A stretch of DNA of 7,055 bases. It comes from Pseudomonadota bacterium (GTDB lineage: Bacteria > Pseudomonadota > Alphaproteobacteria > Rhodobacterales > Rhodobacteraceae). Where the stretch lies: the NCBI GenBank assembly GCA_021813645.1, contig JAKAJW010000123.1:1-7055 (forward strand), given 5' to 3'. Shown here piece after piece: positions 1-6,438 of this stretch (position 1 is the first letter of the stretch; every line of letters begins with the position of its first letter). Under the pieces are notes generated by a model. It saw nothing but the letters and a program-made list of their open reading frames with translations. It was not told where the DNA came from and searched no databases. The position numbers were made by a program, and so were the translations under genes.

Positions 1-661
1 TCTTCACCAGCTGCGCCACGGTCGAGCGCTTCTGGCCGATCGCGACATAGACGCAATAGAGCTTCTTGCTCTCGTCGTCGCCGGCGGCCTCGTTGTAGCT
101 CTTCTGGTTCAGGATGGCGTCGAGCGCGATCGCGGTCTTGCCGGTCTGGCGGTCGCCGATGATCAACTCGCGCTGGCCGCGACCGATCGGGATCATGGCG
201 TCGACCGACTTCAGGCCGGTCGCCATCGGCTCATGCACGCCCTTGCGGGGAATGATGCCCGGGGCCTTCACGTCGGCCACCCGGCGCTCCGCGGCCGCGA
301 TCGGGCCCTTGCCGTCGATCGGGTTGCCGAGGCCGTCGACCACGCGGCCAAGCAGGGCGTCGCCCACCGGCACGTCCACGATCGCCTTGGTGCGCTTGAC
401 GGTGTCGCCTTCCTTGATGGTGCGGTCTTCGCCGAAGATCACGACGCCGACGTTGTCGACCTCGAGGTTCAGCGCCATGCCGCGGATGCCGCCGGGAAAC
501 TCCACCATCTCACCGGCCTGCACATTGTCGAGGCCGTAGACGCGGGCGATACCGTCACCAACCGACAGCACACGGCCGACTTCAGCAACCTCGGCTTCCT
601 GGCCGAAGTTCTTGATCTGCTCCTTGAGGATCGCAGAAATCTCGGCAGCTTGGATACCCAT
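1..661 (-). CDS. atpA: F1Fo ATP synthase subunit alpha, N-terminal 220 codons (3' end outside window)
   Basis: This is the alpha subunit of the F1 head of ATP synthase, which alternates with beta in the alpha3beta3 hexamer and binds nucleotide at non-catalytic sites on the cytoplasmic side of the inner membrane. The first 220 codons are present and the gene continues beyond position 1. The protein begins MGIQAAEISAILKEQIK; the beta-barrel crown covers about residues 25-95, and the Walker A loop GDRQTGKT is at 169-176, the same place as in E. coli AtpA. A short insert after it (about 186-200, ending AAGDDESKK) resembles alphaproteobacterial and mitochondrial homologues as I recall them. The ATG directly abuts the atpH stop codon (TAA at 664-662, ATG at 661-659). 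An AGAGG ribosome site lies 8 nt upstream inside the end of atpH, so the two genes are probably translationally coupled. No frameshift or missing key residue is seen in the visible part. Confidence 0.98.
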   Translation of the reverse strand, partial: MGIQAAEISAILKEQIKNFGQEAEVAEVGRVLSVGDGIARVYGLDNVQAGEMVEFPGGIRGMALNLEVDNVGVVIFGEDRTIKEGDTVKRTKAIVDVPVGDALLGRVVDGLGNPIDGKGPIAAAERRVADVKAPGIIPRKGVHEPMATGLKSVDAMIPIGRGQRELIIGDRQTGKTAIALDAILNQKSYNEAAGDDESKKLYCVYVAIGQKRSTVAQLVK

Positions 662-1222
662 TTATCCGACCTCTTTCATTGCATTCTGGAGGGCGTCGAG
701 CTTCGAACGGATCGAGTTGTCGATCATCTTCGAGCCGACCTTGACCACGAGACCACCGATGAGCGCGGGCTCCACGACGGTCTTCAGCTTCACATCCTTA
801 CCGACCCGCTCCTTGATGGCGGCGGCGAGCTTCTTGGCCTGCGTATCGGTCAGCGCCTTGGCGCTGGTGACCTCGGCGGTCATCTCGCCCTTGCTCTCGG
901 CGATCATCGCGCTGAGCTGGGCCAGCATCTGCGGCAGCACGAACAGGCGCCGCTTCTGCGCCAAAAGCGCGAGCGTATGGGCGACCAGCGGCGCCAGCGC
1001 CATCTTCTTGGCCAGCGCGGCCATCGCCTTGCCCTGCTCGTCGCGCGCGAACAGCGGCGAGGCGATCATGGTGCGCAGGTCGGCGCTTTCGCCAAGCGCG
1101 GCGCCGAGCGCCTCCACATCCTTTTCAAGCGCGGCCAAGGCCCCGTCGTCGCGCGCCAGCTCGAACAGAGCCGTGGCGTAGCGCGAGGCGATGCCGGAAG
1201 AGATCGAAGCTGGTTCGGACAC
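662..1222 (-). CDS. atpH: F1Fo ATP synthase subunit delta
   Basis: The delta subunit (OSCP in mitochondria) sits on top of the F1 head and ties it to the peripheral b-subunit stalk. The 186-residue product has the usual family length. Family hallmarks are the N-terminal helical segment with RYATALFELA (about residues 12-21), the central KRRLFVLPQM stretch (about 94-103), and the C-terminal block IGGLVVKVGSKMIDNSIRSK followed by LDALQNAMKEVG. I chose the GTG at 1222, giving VSEPASIS, because GGAAGG lies 6 nt upstream and because, from memory, Rhodobacter delta subunits begin MSEPASIS. An in-frame GTG two codons earlier would have no spacing from that ribosome site, and an in-frame upstream extension to 1357 runs through the predicted promoter. 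The gene is first in the operon and is followed without a gap by atpA, matching the HAGDC order of alphaproteobacteria in which the Fo genes are elsewhere. Confidence 0.97.
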   Translation of the reverse strand: MSEPASISSGIASRYATALFELARDDGALAALEKDVEALGAALGESADLRTMIASPLFARDEQGKAMAALAKKMALAPLVAHTLALLAQKRRLFVLPQMLAQLSAMIAESKGEMTAEVTSAKALTDTQAKKLAAAIKERVGKDVKLKTVVEPALIGGLVVKVGSKMIDNSIRSKLDALQNAMKEVG

Positions 1223-1228
1223 GTCCAC

Positions 1229-1234
1229 CCTTCC
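1229..1234 (-). promoter_or_regulatory. Ribosome binding site that fixes the atpH GTG start
   Basis: GGAAGG on the minus strand ends 6 nt before the GTG at 1222. It decides between two nearby in-frame GTG codons (1228 and 1222), because only the second has proper spacing. Confidence 0.75.
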
Positions 1235-1291
1235 GTGTTTTTCGGGCCCACGCCCGCGCCGCGAACGACGCGGAGGACAGACCCTTGCGAA

Positions 1292-1319
1292 GCGTGTCAA
1301 AGCACGCCCCCCTGTCAAA
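1292..1319 (-). promoter_or_regulatory. Leader of the atp operon: small hairpin and paired TTTGACA repeats
   Basis: The predicted leader of about 100 nt between the atp promoter and atpH contains the heptamer TTTGACA twice on the minus strand (1319-1313 and 1301-1295), 18 bp apart. The second copy is in the loop and 3' arm of a possible hairpin: GCGTG at 1307-1303, loop CTTTGA, CACGC at 1296-1292. TTGACA is also a consensus -35 hexamer, but no acceptable -10 lies 16-18 bp after either copy, so I read them as leader elements or chance. There is no direct evidence of function. Confidence 0.3.
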
Positions 1320-1328
1320 TCCGGCGTG

Positions 1329-1357
1329 GGTGTAGCAGAGGACTTGCCGCCCCGCAA
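1329..1357 (-). promoter_or_regulatory. Predicted sigma70-type promoter of the atpHA operon
   Basis: Reading leftward, TTGCGG (1357-1352) is followed after exactly 17 bp by TACACC (1334-1329). The pair resembles housekeeping promoters of Rhodobacter-type bacteria, where the -35 keeps TTG and the -10 begins TA. Transcription would start near 1322, about 100 nt before atpH. Just upstream of the -35 is a short inverted repeat, CTCAC (1366-1370) with GTGAG (1377-1381), and further up GTGGT (1383-1387) faces ACCAC (1402-1406); either could be a protein site or chance. I see nothing else in the rest of the 269-bp gap (1223-1491). Confidence 0.7.
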
Positions 1358-1491
1358 CCGTATTGCTCACGAAGTGGTGAGGGTGGTCTGACGCAAATTC
1401 AACCACTTAGCCTCGCTTCACAAAAGTGCGACGCTCATGCCGCAGCGCCTCGGGCCGGGATTTCCCCGAGATCGCCCGTCGAGCGCCTGAA

Positions 1492-2238
1492 TCAGGCAGG
1501 TTCCCCCCCCGGCACCGGCAGGCCCTCGAGCACCTTCAGCGGCCGGCGCACCATCTCGCGCAGGCCCGGCCGCGACGGCGCATAGACCTGCTTGGAGGCC
1601 TCCACCATCAGCACCCCGCCCGACAGCCAGGGCATGAACCGCCGGCCGGCCTTTTCCCAATAGGGCGCGGTGCGCAGCCAGAACCGCTTGTGCGACGGCG
1701 GCGCATAAAGCGCCGAGACATGCCGCTCCGGGGTGAAGGCGTGATTGCGCAGCTGCGCCTCGAGCTGACTCAGCGAATAGGAATGGCCATGGCCGAAGGG
1801 CGTGCCCTCGCGCCGCGCCCAAAGCCCGGTGCGCGCCGGCACGATGAACACCGCCCGCCCGCCGGGCCCCAGCACCCGCCAGCATTCGTCGAGCAGATGG
1901 CCGGCGCTGTCCGAGCTTTCCACCCCATGCATCACCACCAGCTTGTCGGCGAAGCCGGTCGCCACCGGCCAATGCGTCTCATCGGTCAGAACCGAGGTGT
2001 TCGGCATCCCCGCCGGCCAGGGCATCACCCCCTGCGGCGCCGGCATCAGCGCCATCACCCGCCGCGCCTCGGCGAGATAGGGCCTGAGCAGCGGCACCGC
2101 GAAGCCGAAGCCGATCACGGTCTGACCCTTTGCCTCTGGCCATAGCGTCAGCAGCTGATCGCGCACCGATTTCTGCGCCACTCGGCCAAGGCCGGTGCGA
2201 TAGTAGAAATTGCGCAGATCGAGCACGTCGAGATGCAC
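1492..2238 (-). CDS. Class I SAM-dependent methyltransferase, substrate unknown
   Basis: This 248-residue cytosolic protein has the layout of a Methyltransf_11-like Rossmann methyltransferase. The SAM-binding glycine loop is VIGFGFAVPL (41-50), the strand IV region is ADKLVVMHGVE (97-107), and the well-conserved block ECWRVLGPGGRAVFIVP lies at 118-134, matching the RVLKPGG signature of the family. The C-terminal part (about 180-240) is basic and tryptophan/proline-rich and may form the substrate side. Motif I is GFGFA rather than the commoner GxGxG, and no clear acidic residue ends the second strand (VMALMP, 61-66), where SAM-ribose binding is usual. The start is GTG at 2238, with AAGGAGG (2249-2243) only 4 nt upstream. 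It is divergent from gloB across 115 bp. I recall this methyltransferase beside gloB in other Rhodobacterales but cannot check it here. Nothing in the sequence identifies the methyl acceptor. Confidence 0.9.
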   Translation of the reverse strand: MHLDVLDLRNFYYRTGLGRVAQKSVRDQLLTLWPEAKGQTVIGFGFAVPLLRPYLAEARRVMALMPAPQGVMPWPAGMPNTSVLTDETHWPVATGFADKLVVMHGVESSDSAGHLLDECWRVLGPGGRAVFIVPARTGLWARREGTPFGHGHSYSLSQLEAQLRNHAFTPERHVSALYAPPSHKRFWLRTAPYWEKAGRRFMPWLSGGVLMVEASKQVYAPSRPGLREMVRRPLKVLEGLPVPGGEPA

Positions 2239-2262
2239 GCTGCCTCCTTAGCCCCTCGCTCC

Positions 2263-2290
2263 TTGTCGCCTCGCCGACGCCACCTAGCTT
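2263..2290 (+). promoter_or_regulatory. Candidate gloB promoter in the methyltransferase-gloB divergent gap
   Basis: TTGTCG (2263-2268) and TAGCTT (2285-2290) are separated by 16 bp and point toward gloB, predicting a leader of about 55 nt. The match is only fair. I could not find a convincing promoter for the divergent methyltransferase gene in the same 115-bp gap. Confidence 0.35.
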
Positions 2291-2353
2291 GCCCTTCGCG
2301 CGCCGGGCGGCCAAACTCGTCCGCACAGCATAGCCAAGAGAACCGGAAACGCC

Positions 2354-3121
2354 ATGCCGCTAGAGATCGTCACCATCCCCTGCCTGGCGGACAACTACGC
2401 CTATCTGCTGCATGACGCCGCGACCGGCGCGACGGCCGTGGTCGACGTCCCCGAGGTGGGGCCGATCGTCGCGGAACTCAAGGCGCGCGGCTGGCGGCTG
2501 TCGGACATCCTGATCACCCACCACCACGCCGACCATATCCAGGGCGTCGCCGAATTGGTCGCGGCGACCGGTGCCAAGGTGACCGGCGCGGCGGCCGACG
2601 CCCACCGCCTGCCGCCGCTCGACCGCGCCGTGGCCGAAGGCGATCAGATCAACCTTGGCAGCGAAACCGGCCGGGTACTCGACGTGCCCGGCCACACGCT
2701 CGGCCATATCGCCTATCATTTCCCCGCCAGCCGCGCCGTCTTCACCGCCGACAGCCTGATGGCGCTCGGCTGCGGCCGGCTGTTCGAAGGCAGCCCCGCG
2801 CAGATGTGGCAAAGCCTTGGAAAGCTTGCCGCCCTGCCGCCCGAGACGCTGGTCTGCTCCGGCCACGAATACACCCAATCGAACGCCCGTTTCGCCCTGA
2901 CCGTTGATCCGGACAATCCAGCGCTTATCTCCCGTTCGGAAAGGGTGGCGGCGGCCCGCGCCGAGGGCCGGCCCACTGTGCCCTCGACGCTCGCCGAAGA
3001 ACTGGCGACGAACCCGTTCCTGCGGGCCGGCGCGCCGCAAATCAAGTCGGCCCTCGGCCTGAGCGAGGCAACCGACGCCGAGTGCTTCGCCGAGATCCGG
3101 CGCCGCAAGGACAGGTTCTGA
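2354..3121 (+). CDS. gloB: Hydroxyacylglutathione hydrolase (glyoxalase II)
   Basis: The enzyme hydrolyses S-D-lactoylglutathione to D-lactate and glutathione, the second step of methylglyoxal detoxification in the cytosol. The 255-residue product has the normal length of bacterial GloB. It has the metallo-beta-lactamase fold with the binuclear metal motif THHHADH at 55-61 (ligands H56, H58, D60, H61), H114 in PGHTLGH, D133 in FTADSL, and H171 in SGHEYT. The glyoxalase II region GCGRLFEG is at 139-146, with Arg and Phe where the human enzyme has Lys and Tyr. The C-terminal RxxKDxF element that contacts glutathione is intact (R249, K252, D253, F255). The start is ATG at 2354; the ribosome site is weak (GGAAA, 4 nt upstream). 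It is divergent from the methyltransferase and lies 189 bp ahead of clpA on the same strand. No glyoxalase I gene is visible nearby. Confidence 0.97.
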   Translation: MPLEIVTIPCLADNYAYLLHDAATGATAVVDVPEVGPIVAELKARGWRLSDILITHHHADHIQGVAELVAATGAKVTGAAADAHRLPPLDRAVAEGDQINLGSETGRVLDVPGHTLGHIAYHFPASRAVFTADSLMALGCGRLFEGSPAQMWQSLGKLAALPPETLVCSGHEYTQSNARFALTVDPDNPALISRSERVAAARAEGRPTVPSTLAEELATNPFLRAGAPQIKSALGLSEATDAECFAEIRRRKDRF

Positions 3122-3141
3122 TGCCGCCCGGCCCACCGGCC

Positions 3142-3156
3142 CGGCGCAGGGCGCCG
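3142..3156 (+). terminator. Weak hairpin just after gloB
   Basis: CGGCGC and GCGCCG form a 6-bp stem with an AGG loop 20 bp after the gloB stop codon. The following sequence is not an immediate T tract; the only T run (TTTT) begins about 14 bp later. It may slow or end gloB transcription, but it is not a convincing intrinsic terminator. Confidence 0.3.
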
Positions 3157-3175
3157 CGTTACGATCACATTTTGC

Positions 3176-3194
3176 GCGAATACGGAATATTCGC
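3176..3194. repeat. Perfect 7-bp inverted repeat upstream of clpA
   Basis: GCGAATA and TATTCGC flank the 5-bp spacer CGGAA. The repeat lies in the AT-richer part of the gap between gloB and clpA, 21 bp upstream of the predicted clpA -35 box. That position suits a protein binding site; as RNA it would make a 7-bp hairpin at the end of a gloB transcript. I do not recognise it as the site of a known regulator. Confidence 0.5.
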
Positions 3195-3211
3195 AGCGTG
3201 CCGTGAGAAAA

Positions 3212-3244
3212 CCCTTGAAGAGTACCGAATAACACCGAACTTTA
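3212..3244 (+). promoter_or_regulatory. Candidate clpA promoter, possibly heat-shock (sigma32) type
   Basis: CCCTTGAA at 3212-3219 matches the -35 part of sigma32 promoters well. Fourteen bp after CTTGAAG, CCGAACT (3235-3241) matches only four of the six defined positions of the E. coli -10 consensus CCCATNT. Read as sigma70, TTGAAG (3215-3220) with ACTTTA (3239-3244) has an 18-bp spacer. Either reading gives a leader of about 60 nt ahead of the clpA GTG. Confidence 0.4.
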
Positions 3245-3310
3245 ATCTCATGAGGCCATGGTAGGCAGGGGTCTCTCCCCCCCTCCGACCGTCAGGATAG
3301 GAGCACGAAG

Positions 3311-5632
3311 GTGCCGTCATTTTCAAATACGCTCGAGCAGGCCATCCACGGCGCGCTGGCGCTCGCCAATGCGCGCCGCCACGAACTCGCGACGTTGGAG
3401 CATCTGCTGCTGGCGTTGATCGACGAACCCGACGCCGCCAAGGTAATGCGCGCCTGTAGCGTGGACCTGGAGGCGCTCCGCCGCACCCTCGTGGACTTCA
3501 TCGACGACGACCTGTCCACCCTGGTGACCGATGTCGAGGGCTCGGAAGCCGTGCCGACGGCCGCCTTCCAGCGCGTCATCCAGCGCGCGGCGATCCACGT
3601 GCAGAGCTCCGGCCGCAACGAGGTGACCGGCGCCAATGTGCTGGTCGCGATCTTCGCCGAGCGCGAATCGAATGCCGCCTATTTCCTGCAGGAGCAGGAC
3701 ATGACCCGCTATGACGCGGTCAACTTCATCGCCCATGGCGTGGCCAAGGATCCCTCCTTCGGCGAAACGCGGCCGGTGACCGGCGCCGAGGCGCATCAGG
3801 AAGCCCCCAAGGTCGAGGCGGCGGAACCGAAGGATTCCGCCCTGGCCAAATACTGCGTCGACCTGAACACCAAGGCGAAAAAGGGCGACGTCGATCCCCT
3901 GATCGGGCGAGAGGATGAGGTGGAGCGCTGCATCCAGGTGCTCTGCCGGCGGCGCAAGAACAACCCGCTGCTGGTCGGCGACCCCGGCGTCGGCAAGACC
4001 GCCATCGCCGAGGGCCTGGCCTGGAAGATCGTGAAATCCGAGGTGCCGGACGTGCTCTCGGGCGCCACCATCTTCTCGCTCGACATGGGCGCGCTGCTCG
4101 CCGGCACCCGCTACCGCGGCGATTTCGAGGAGCGGCTGAAGGCCGTGGTGAAGGAGATGGAGGAGCATCCCGACGCCATCCTCTTCATCGACGAGATCCA
4201 CACCGTGATCGGCGCCGGCGCCACCTCGGGCGGGGCGATGGATGCCTCCAACCTGCTGAAGCCCGCGCTGCAGGGCGGCAAGCTGCGCTGCATGGGCTCC
4301 ACCACCTACAAGGAGTTCCGCCAGCACTTCGAGAAGGATCGCGCGCTCAGCCGCCGGTTCCAGAAGATCGACGTGAACGAACCCTCGGTCGAGGATTCGG
4401 TGAAGATCCTCATGGGGCTGAAGCCCTATTTCGAAGAGCATCACGACCTGCGCTACACCCATGACGCAATCCGCACCGCGGTGGAGCTTTCGGCGCGCTA
4501 TATCCATGACCGCAAGCTGCCCGACAAGGCGATCGACGTGATCGACGAGGCCGGCGCCGCGCAGCATTTGCTGTCGGAATCCAAGCGCCGCAAGACGATC
4601 AGCCCGAAGGAGATCGAGGCGGTCGTGGCCAAGATCGCCCGCATCCCGCCGAAGAATGTCTCCAAGGACGATGCCGAGGTGCTGCGCGACCTGGAATCCA
4701 GCCTCAAGCGGGTGGTCTTTGGCCAGGACAAGGCGATCGAGGCGCTCAGCTCGGCGATCAAGCTTGCCCGCGCCGGCCTGCGCGAACCGGAAAAGCCGAT
4801 CGGCAACTACCTGTTCGCCGGCCCGACCGGCGTCGGCAAGACCGAGGTGGCCAAGCAGCTCGCCAGCACCCTTGGGGTGGAGCTGCTGCGCTTCGACATG
4901 TCGGAGTTCATGGAGAAGCATTCCGTCTCCCGCCTGATCGGCGCTCCGCCCGGCTATGTCGGCTTCGACCAAGGCGGCATGCTCACCGACGGGGTGGACC
5001 AGCATCCGCATTGCGTCCTGCTGCTCGACGAGATCGAGAAGGCGCATCCGGACGTCTACAACATCCTGTTGCAGGTGATGGACCACGGCAAGCTGACCGA
5101 CCACAACGGCCGGACGGTGGACTTCCGCAACGTGATCCTCATCATGACCTCGAACGCCGGCGCGCAGGAGATGGCGCAGACCGCCATCGGCTTCGGCCGC
5201 ACCCGGCGCGAGGGCGAGGATACCGCGGCGATCGAGAAGCTCTTCACCCCCGAGTTCCGCAACCGGCTCGACGCGGTGATCTCCTTCGCCCCGCTCGACC
5301 GCGCGGTGATCCGCCAGGTGGTGGAGAAGTTCGTGCTCCAGCTCGAAGCCCAGCTGATGGACCGCAACGTCCATATCGAGCTGACCGAGGAAGCCGCCGA
5401 CTGGCTCGGCGAGAAGGGCTACGACGACAAGATGGGCGCCCGCCCGCTCGGCCGGGTGATCCAGGAGCATATCAAGAAGCCGCTCGCCGAAGAGCTGCTG
5501 TTCGGCAAGCTCATCAAGGGCGGCGTGGTCCGGGTCGCGCTGAAGGACGACAAGATCGACCTGCAGATCGAGGAACCCTCGCGCCCCCGCCTGCCTTCGG
5601 GATCGAAGCCGCCGCTGTTGACGGCGGAATGA
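3311..5632 (+). CDS. clpA: ATP-dependent Clp protease ATP-binding subunit ClpA
   Basis: ClpA is the hexameric unfoldase that threads substrates, including N-degron proteins passed on by ClpS, into the ClpP peptidase in the cytoplasm. The 773-residue product is full length (E. coli ClpA is 758). The Clp N-domain with its two repeats spans about 1-145, followed by a linker rich in Ala, Glu and Lys (150-178). AAA+ module 1 has Walker A GDPGVGKT (223-230), pore loop GTRYRGD (265-271), Walker B ILFIDE (290-295) and the arginine pair R348/R349. Module 2 has Walker A GPTGVGKT (504-511), pore loop GYVGFDQGG (548-556), Walker B VLLLDE (569-574), and sensor-2 GAR (709-711). The ClpP-docking tripeptide is IGF (626-628), where E. 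coli ClpA has IGL. There is no ClpB-type coiled-coil insert, which excludes ClpB. The start is GTG at 3311 with AGGAG 7 nt upstream. No clpS lies directly upstream. Confidence 0.98.
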   Translation: MPSFSNTLEQAIHGALALANARRHELATLEHLLLALIDEPDAAKVMRACSVDLEALRRTLVDFIDDDLSTLVTDVEGSEAVPTAAFQRVIQRAAIHVQSSGRNEVTGANVLVAIFAERESNAAYFLQEQDMTRYDAVNFIAHGVAKDPSFGETRPVTGAEAHQEAPKVEAAEPKDSALAKYCVDLNTKAKKGDVDPLIGREDEVERCIQVLCRRRKNNPLLVGDPGVGKTAIAEGLAWKIVKSEVPDVLSGATIFSLDMGALLAGTRYRGDFEERLKAVVKEMEEHPDAILFIDEIHTVIGAGATSGGAMDASNLLKPALQGGKLRCMGSTTYKEFRQHFEKDRALSRRFQKIDVNEPSVEDSVKILMGLKPYFEEHHDLRYTHDAIRTAVELSARYIHDRKLPDKAIDVIDEAGAAQHLLSESKRRKTISPKEIEAVVAKIARIPPKNVSKDDAEVLRDLESSLKRVVFGQDKAIEALSSAIKLARAGLREPEKPIGNYLFAGPTGVGKTEVAKQLASTLGVELLRFDMSEFMEKHSVSRLIGAPPGYVGFDQGGMLTDGVDQHPHCVLLLDEIEKAHPDVYNILLQVMDHGKLTDHNGRTVDFRNVILIMTSNAGAQEMAQTAIGFGRTRREGEDTAAIEKLFTPEFRNRLDAVISFAPLDRAVIRQVVEKFVLQLEAQLMDRNVHIELTEEAADWLGEKGYDDKMGARPLGRVIQEHIKKPLAEELLFGKLIKGGVVRVALKDDKIDLQIEEPSRPRLPSGSKPPLLTAE

Positions 5633-5653
5633 TCCGGGCCTGACCCAAGCGAC

Positions 5654-5687
5654 AGCGCCGCCCCCCTGGGGCGGCGCTCTTCTTTCT
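5654..5687 (+). terminator. Intrinsic terminator of clpA
   Basis: An 11-bp perfect GC-rich stem (5654-5664 with 5668-5678) closes a CCT loop and is followed at once by the T-rich tail CTTCTTTCT. It begins 21 bp after the clpA stop codon. On the minus strand the hairpin is not followed by T residues, so it probably works for clpA only and not as an intrinsic terminator for the convergent regulator gene. Confidence 0.88.
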
Positions 5688-5727
5688 CGGACCCGGGCGT
5701 GGCTTGGCCGCGCGTCGCCGCCCCGCC

Positions 5728-6405
5728 TCACCCCGGCGCGCCCGGCGCCCGCCCCAGGCTGAAGCAGTCGACGAAGGCCTGGCCCAGGGCCAGATCGCCG
5801 GCCACCTCGACCGCGCCCGCCGCCGCCGTCGCCGCCAGCGGCTCGCGGCCATAGACCGCCGCCGCCACCGCATTGGCGCCGCCGGCGAAGGTGACGTCGC
5901 CCGCCAATGCCTCGGCCCGTTCGACCCGGTAGCCCTCGGCGTCCAGCCGGGCCGCGAACAGCTCGCCCCCCATCGCGAAGCCCGCCGTCACCCGCAGCCC
6001 CGCCGCCGGGGCCGCCATCGCCCGCATCGACAGCATCAGCGCGGTCGGCGAGATGAACAGCCGCGGGTCATGTCCCGGCATCGCCGCCCCCCACCGGCAA
6101 TAGGCCTCCAGCACCGGCCAAAGCGCCTCGCCCGCCGCGGTCAGCGCATAGACCTGCACCGAGGCCGGCGGCGGCAGGCTGCGGCGGGTCAGCACGCCCG
6201 CCGCCTCCAGTTCGACGACGCGCCGGGTCAGGATATTGGCCGACAGTCCCGGCAAGCCGGCGCGCAGCCCGGCGAAGCGCTTCGGCCCCAGCATCAGCTC
6301 GCGCACCACCAGCAGCGCCCAGCGGTCCCCCACCAGGTCGAGCGCATGGGCGACGAGGCAACCCTCGCCATAGGCCCTGCGCGATATGACGCCGTCTTCG
6401 CTCAT
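5728..6405 (-). CDS. HxlR-family winged-helix regulator with C-terminal SCP2-like domain
   Basis: The 225-residue product carries an HxlR (DUF24) DNA-binding domain at about 14-107. Visible signatures are the conserved N-terminal cysteine C16, ALDLVGDRWALLVVREL (21-37), GPKRFAGLR (40-48), the recognition-helix region LPGLSANILTRRVVELEAAG (51-70), and the wing PPPASVQVYALTAAG (78-92). Residues about 130-218 look like an SCP2 (sterol-carrier-type) lipid-binding fold: GELFAARL, ALAGDVTFAGGANAVAAAVYG and VEVAGDLALGQAF follow the family spacing. Such two-domain regulators occur in actinobacteria and proteobacteria; the ligand is generally unknown. I chose ATG 6405 over TTG 6414, because the latter overlaps the predicted -10 box. 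Neither has a Shine-Dalgarno sequence. The gene is convergent with clpA and divergent from the VOC gene, its likely target. C16 could sense thiol stress as in YodB or HypR; that is inference. Confidence 0.9.
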   Translation of the reverse strand: MSEDGVISRRAYGEGCLVAHALDLVGDRWALLVVRELMLGPKRFAGLRAGLPGLSANILTRRVVELEAAGVLTRRSLPPPASVQVYALTAAGEALWPVLEAYCRWGAAMPGHDPRLFISPTALMLSMRAMAAPAAGLRVTAGFAMGGELFAARLDAEGYRVERAEALAGDVTFAGGANAVAAAVYGREPLAATAAAGAVEVAGDLALGQAFVDCFSLGRAPGAPG

Positions 6406-6408
6406 GAT

Positions 6409-6438
6409 TTGCAACGCTAGAGTTGTTTTTTGTAACCA
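6409..6438 (+). promoter_or_regulatory. Candidate promoter of the VOC gene
   Basis: TTGCAA (6409-6414) and TAACCA (6433-6438) are 18 bp apart and face the VOC gene, giving a leader of roughly 95 nt. This promoter lies on top of the regulator's own predicted promoter on the other strand, so RNA polymerase could not occupy both together. Confidence 0.45.

Noticed and set aside
1223..1357. A 45-residue N-terminal extension of AtpH starting at 1357
   Set aside because: The extension overlaps the predicted -35/-10 promoter, is rich in Arg, Pro and Gly unlike any delta subunit, and a good ribosome site precedes the GTG at 1222.
1485..1497. Palindrome GCCTGAATCAGGC at the methyltransferase stop codon as a terminator
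   Set aside because: The stem is at most 4 bp with a realistic loop, it overlaps the stop codon, and no T-rich tail follows on the minus strand.
233..1585. A 450-codon plus-strand frame running across atpA and atpH
   Set aside because: It lies antisense to two clearly identified ATP synthase genes and crosses their promoter region. The composition is typical of an antisense shadow in GC-rich DNA.
5654..5678. Bidirectional terminator serving both clpA and the HxlR gene
   Set aside because: Only the plus strand has a T-rich stretch after the stem. On the minus strand the bases after the hairpin are GTCGCTTGGG.
3323..5731. An 802-codon open frame on the strand opposite clpA
   Set aside because: It is a mirror of clpA caused by high GC content. 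Its translation is low-complexity (rich in His, Leu, Gly, Arg, Ala) with no recognisable domain, while the plus-strand frame is an unmistakable ClpA.
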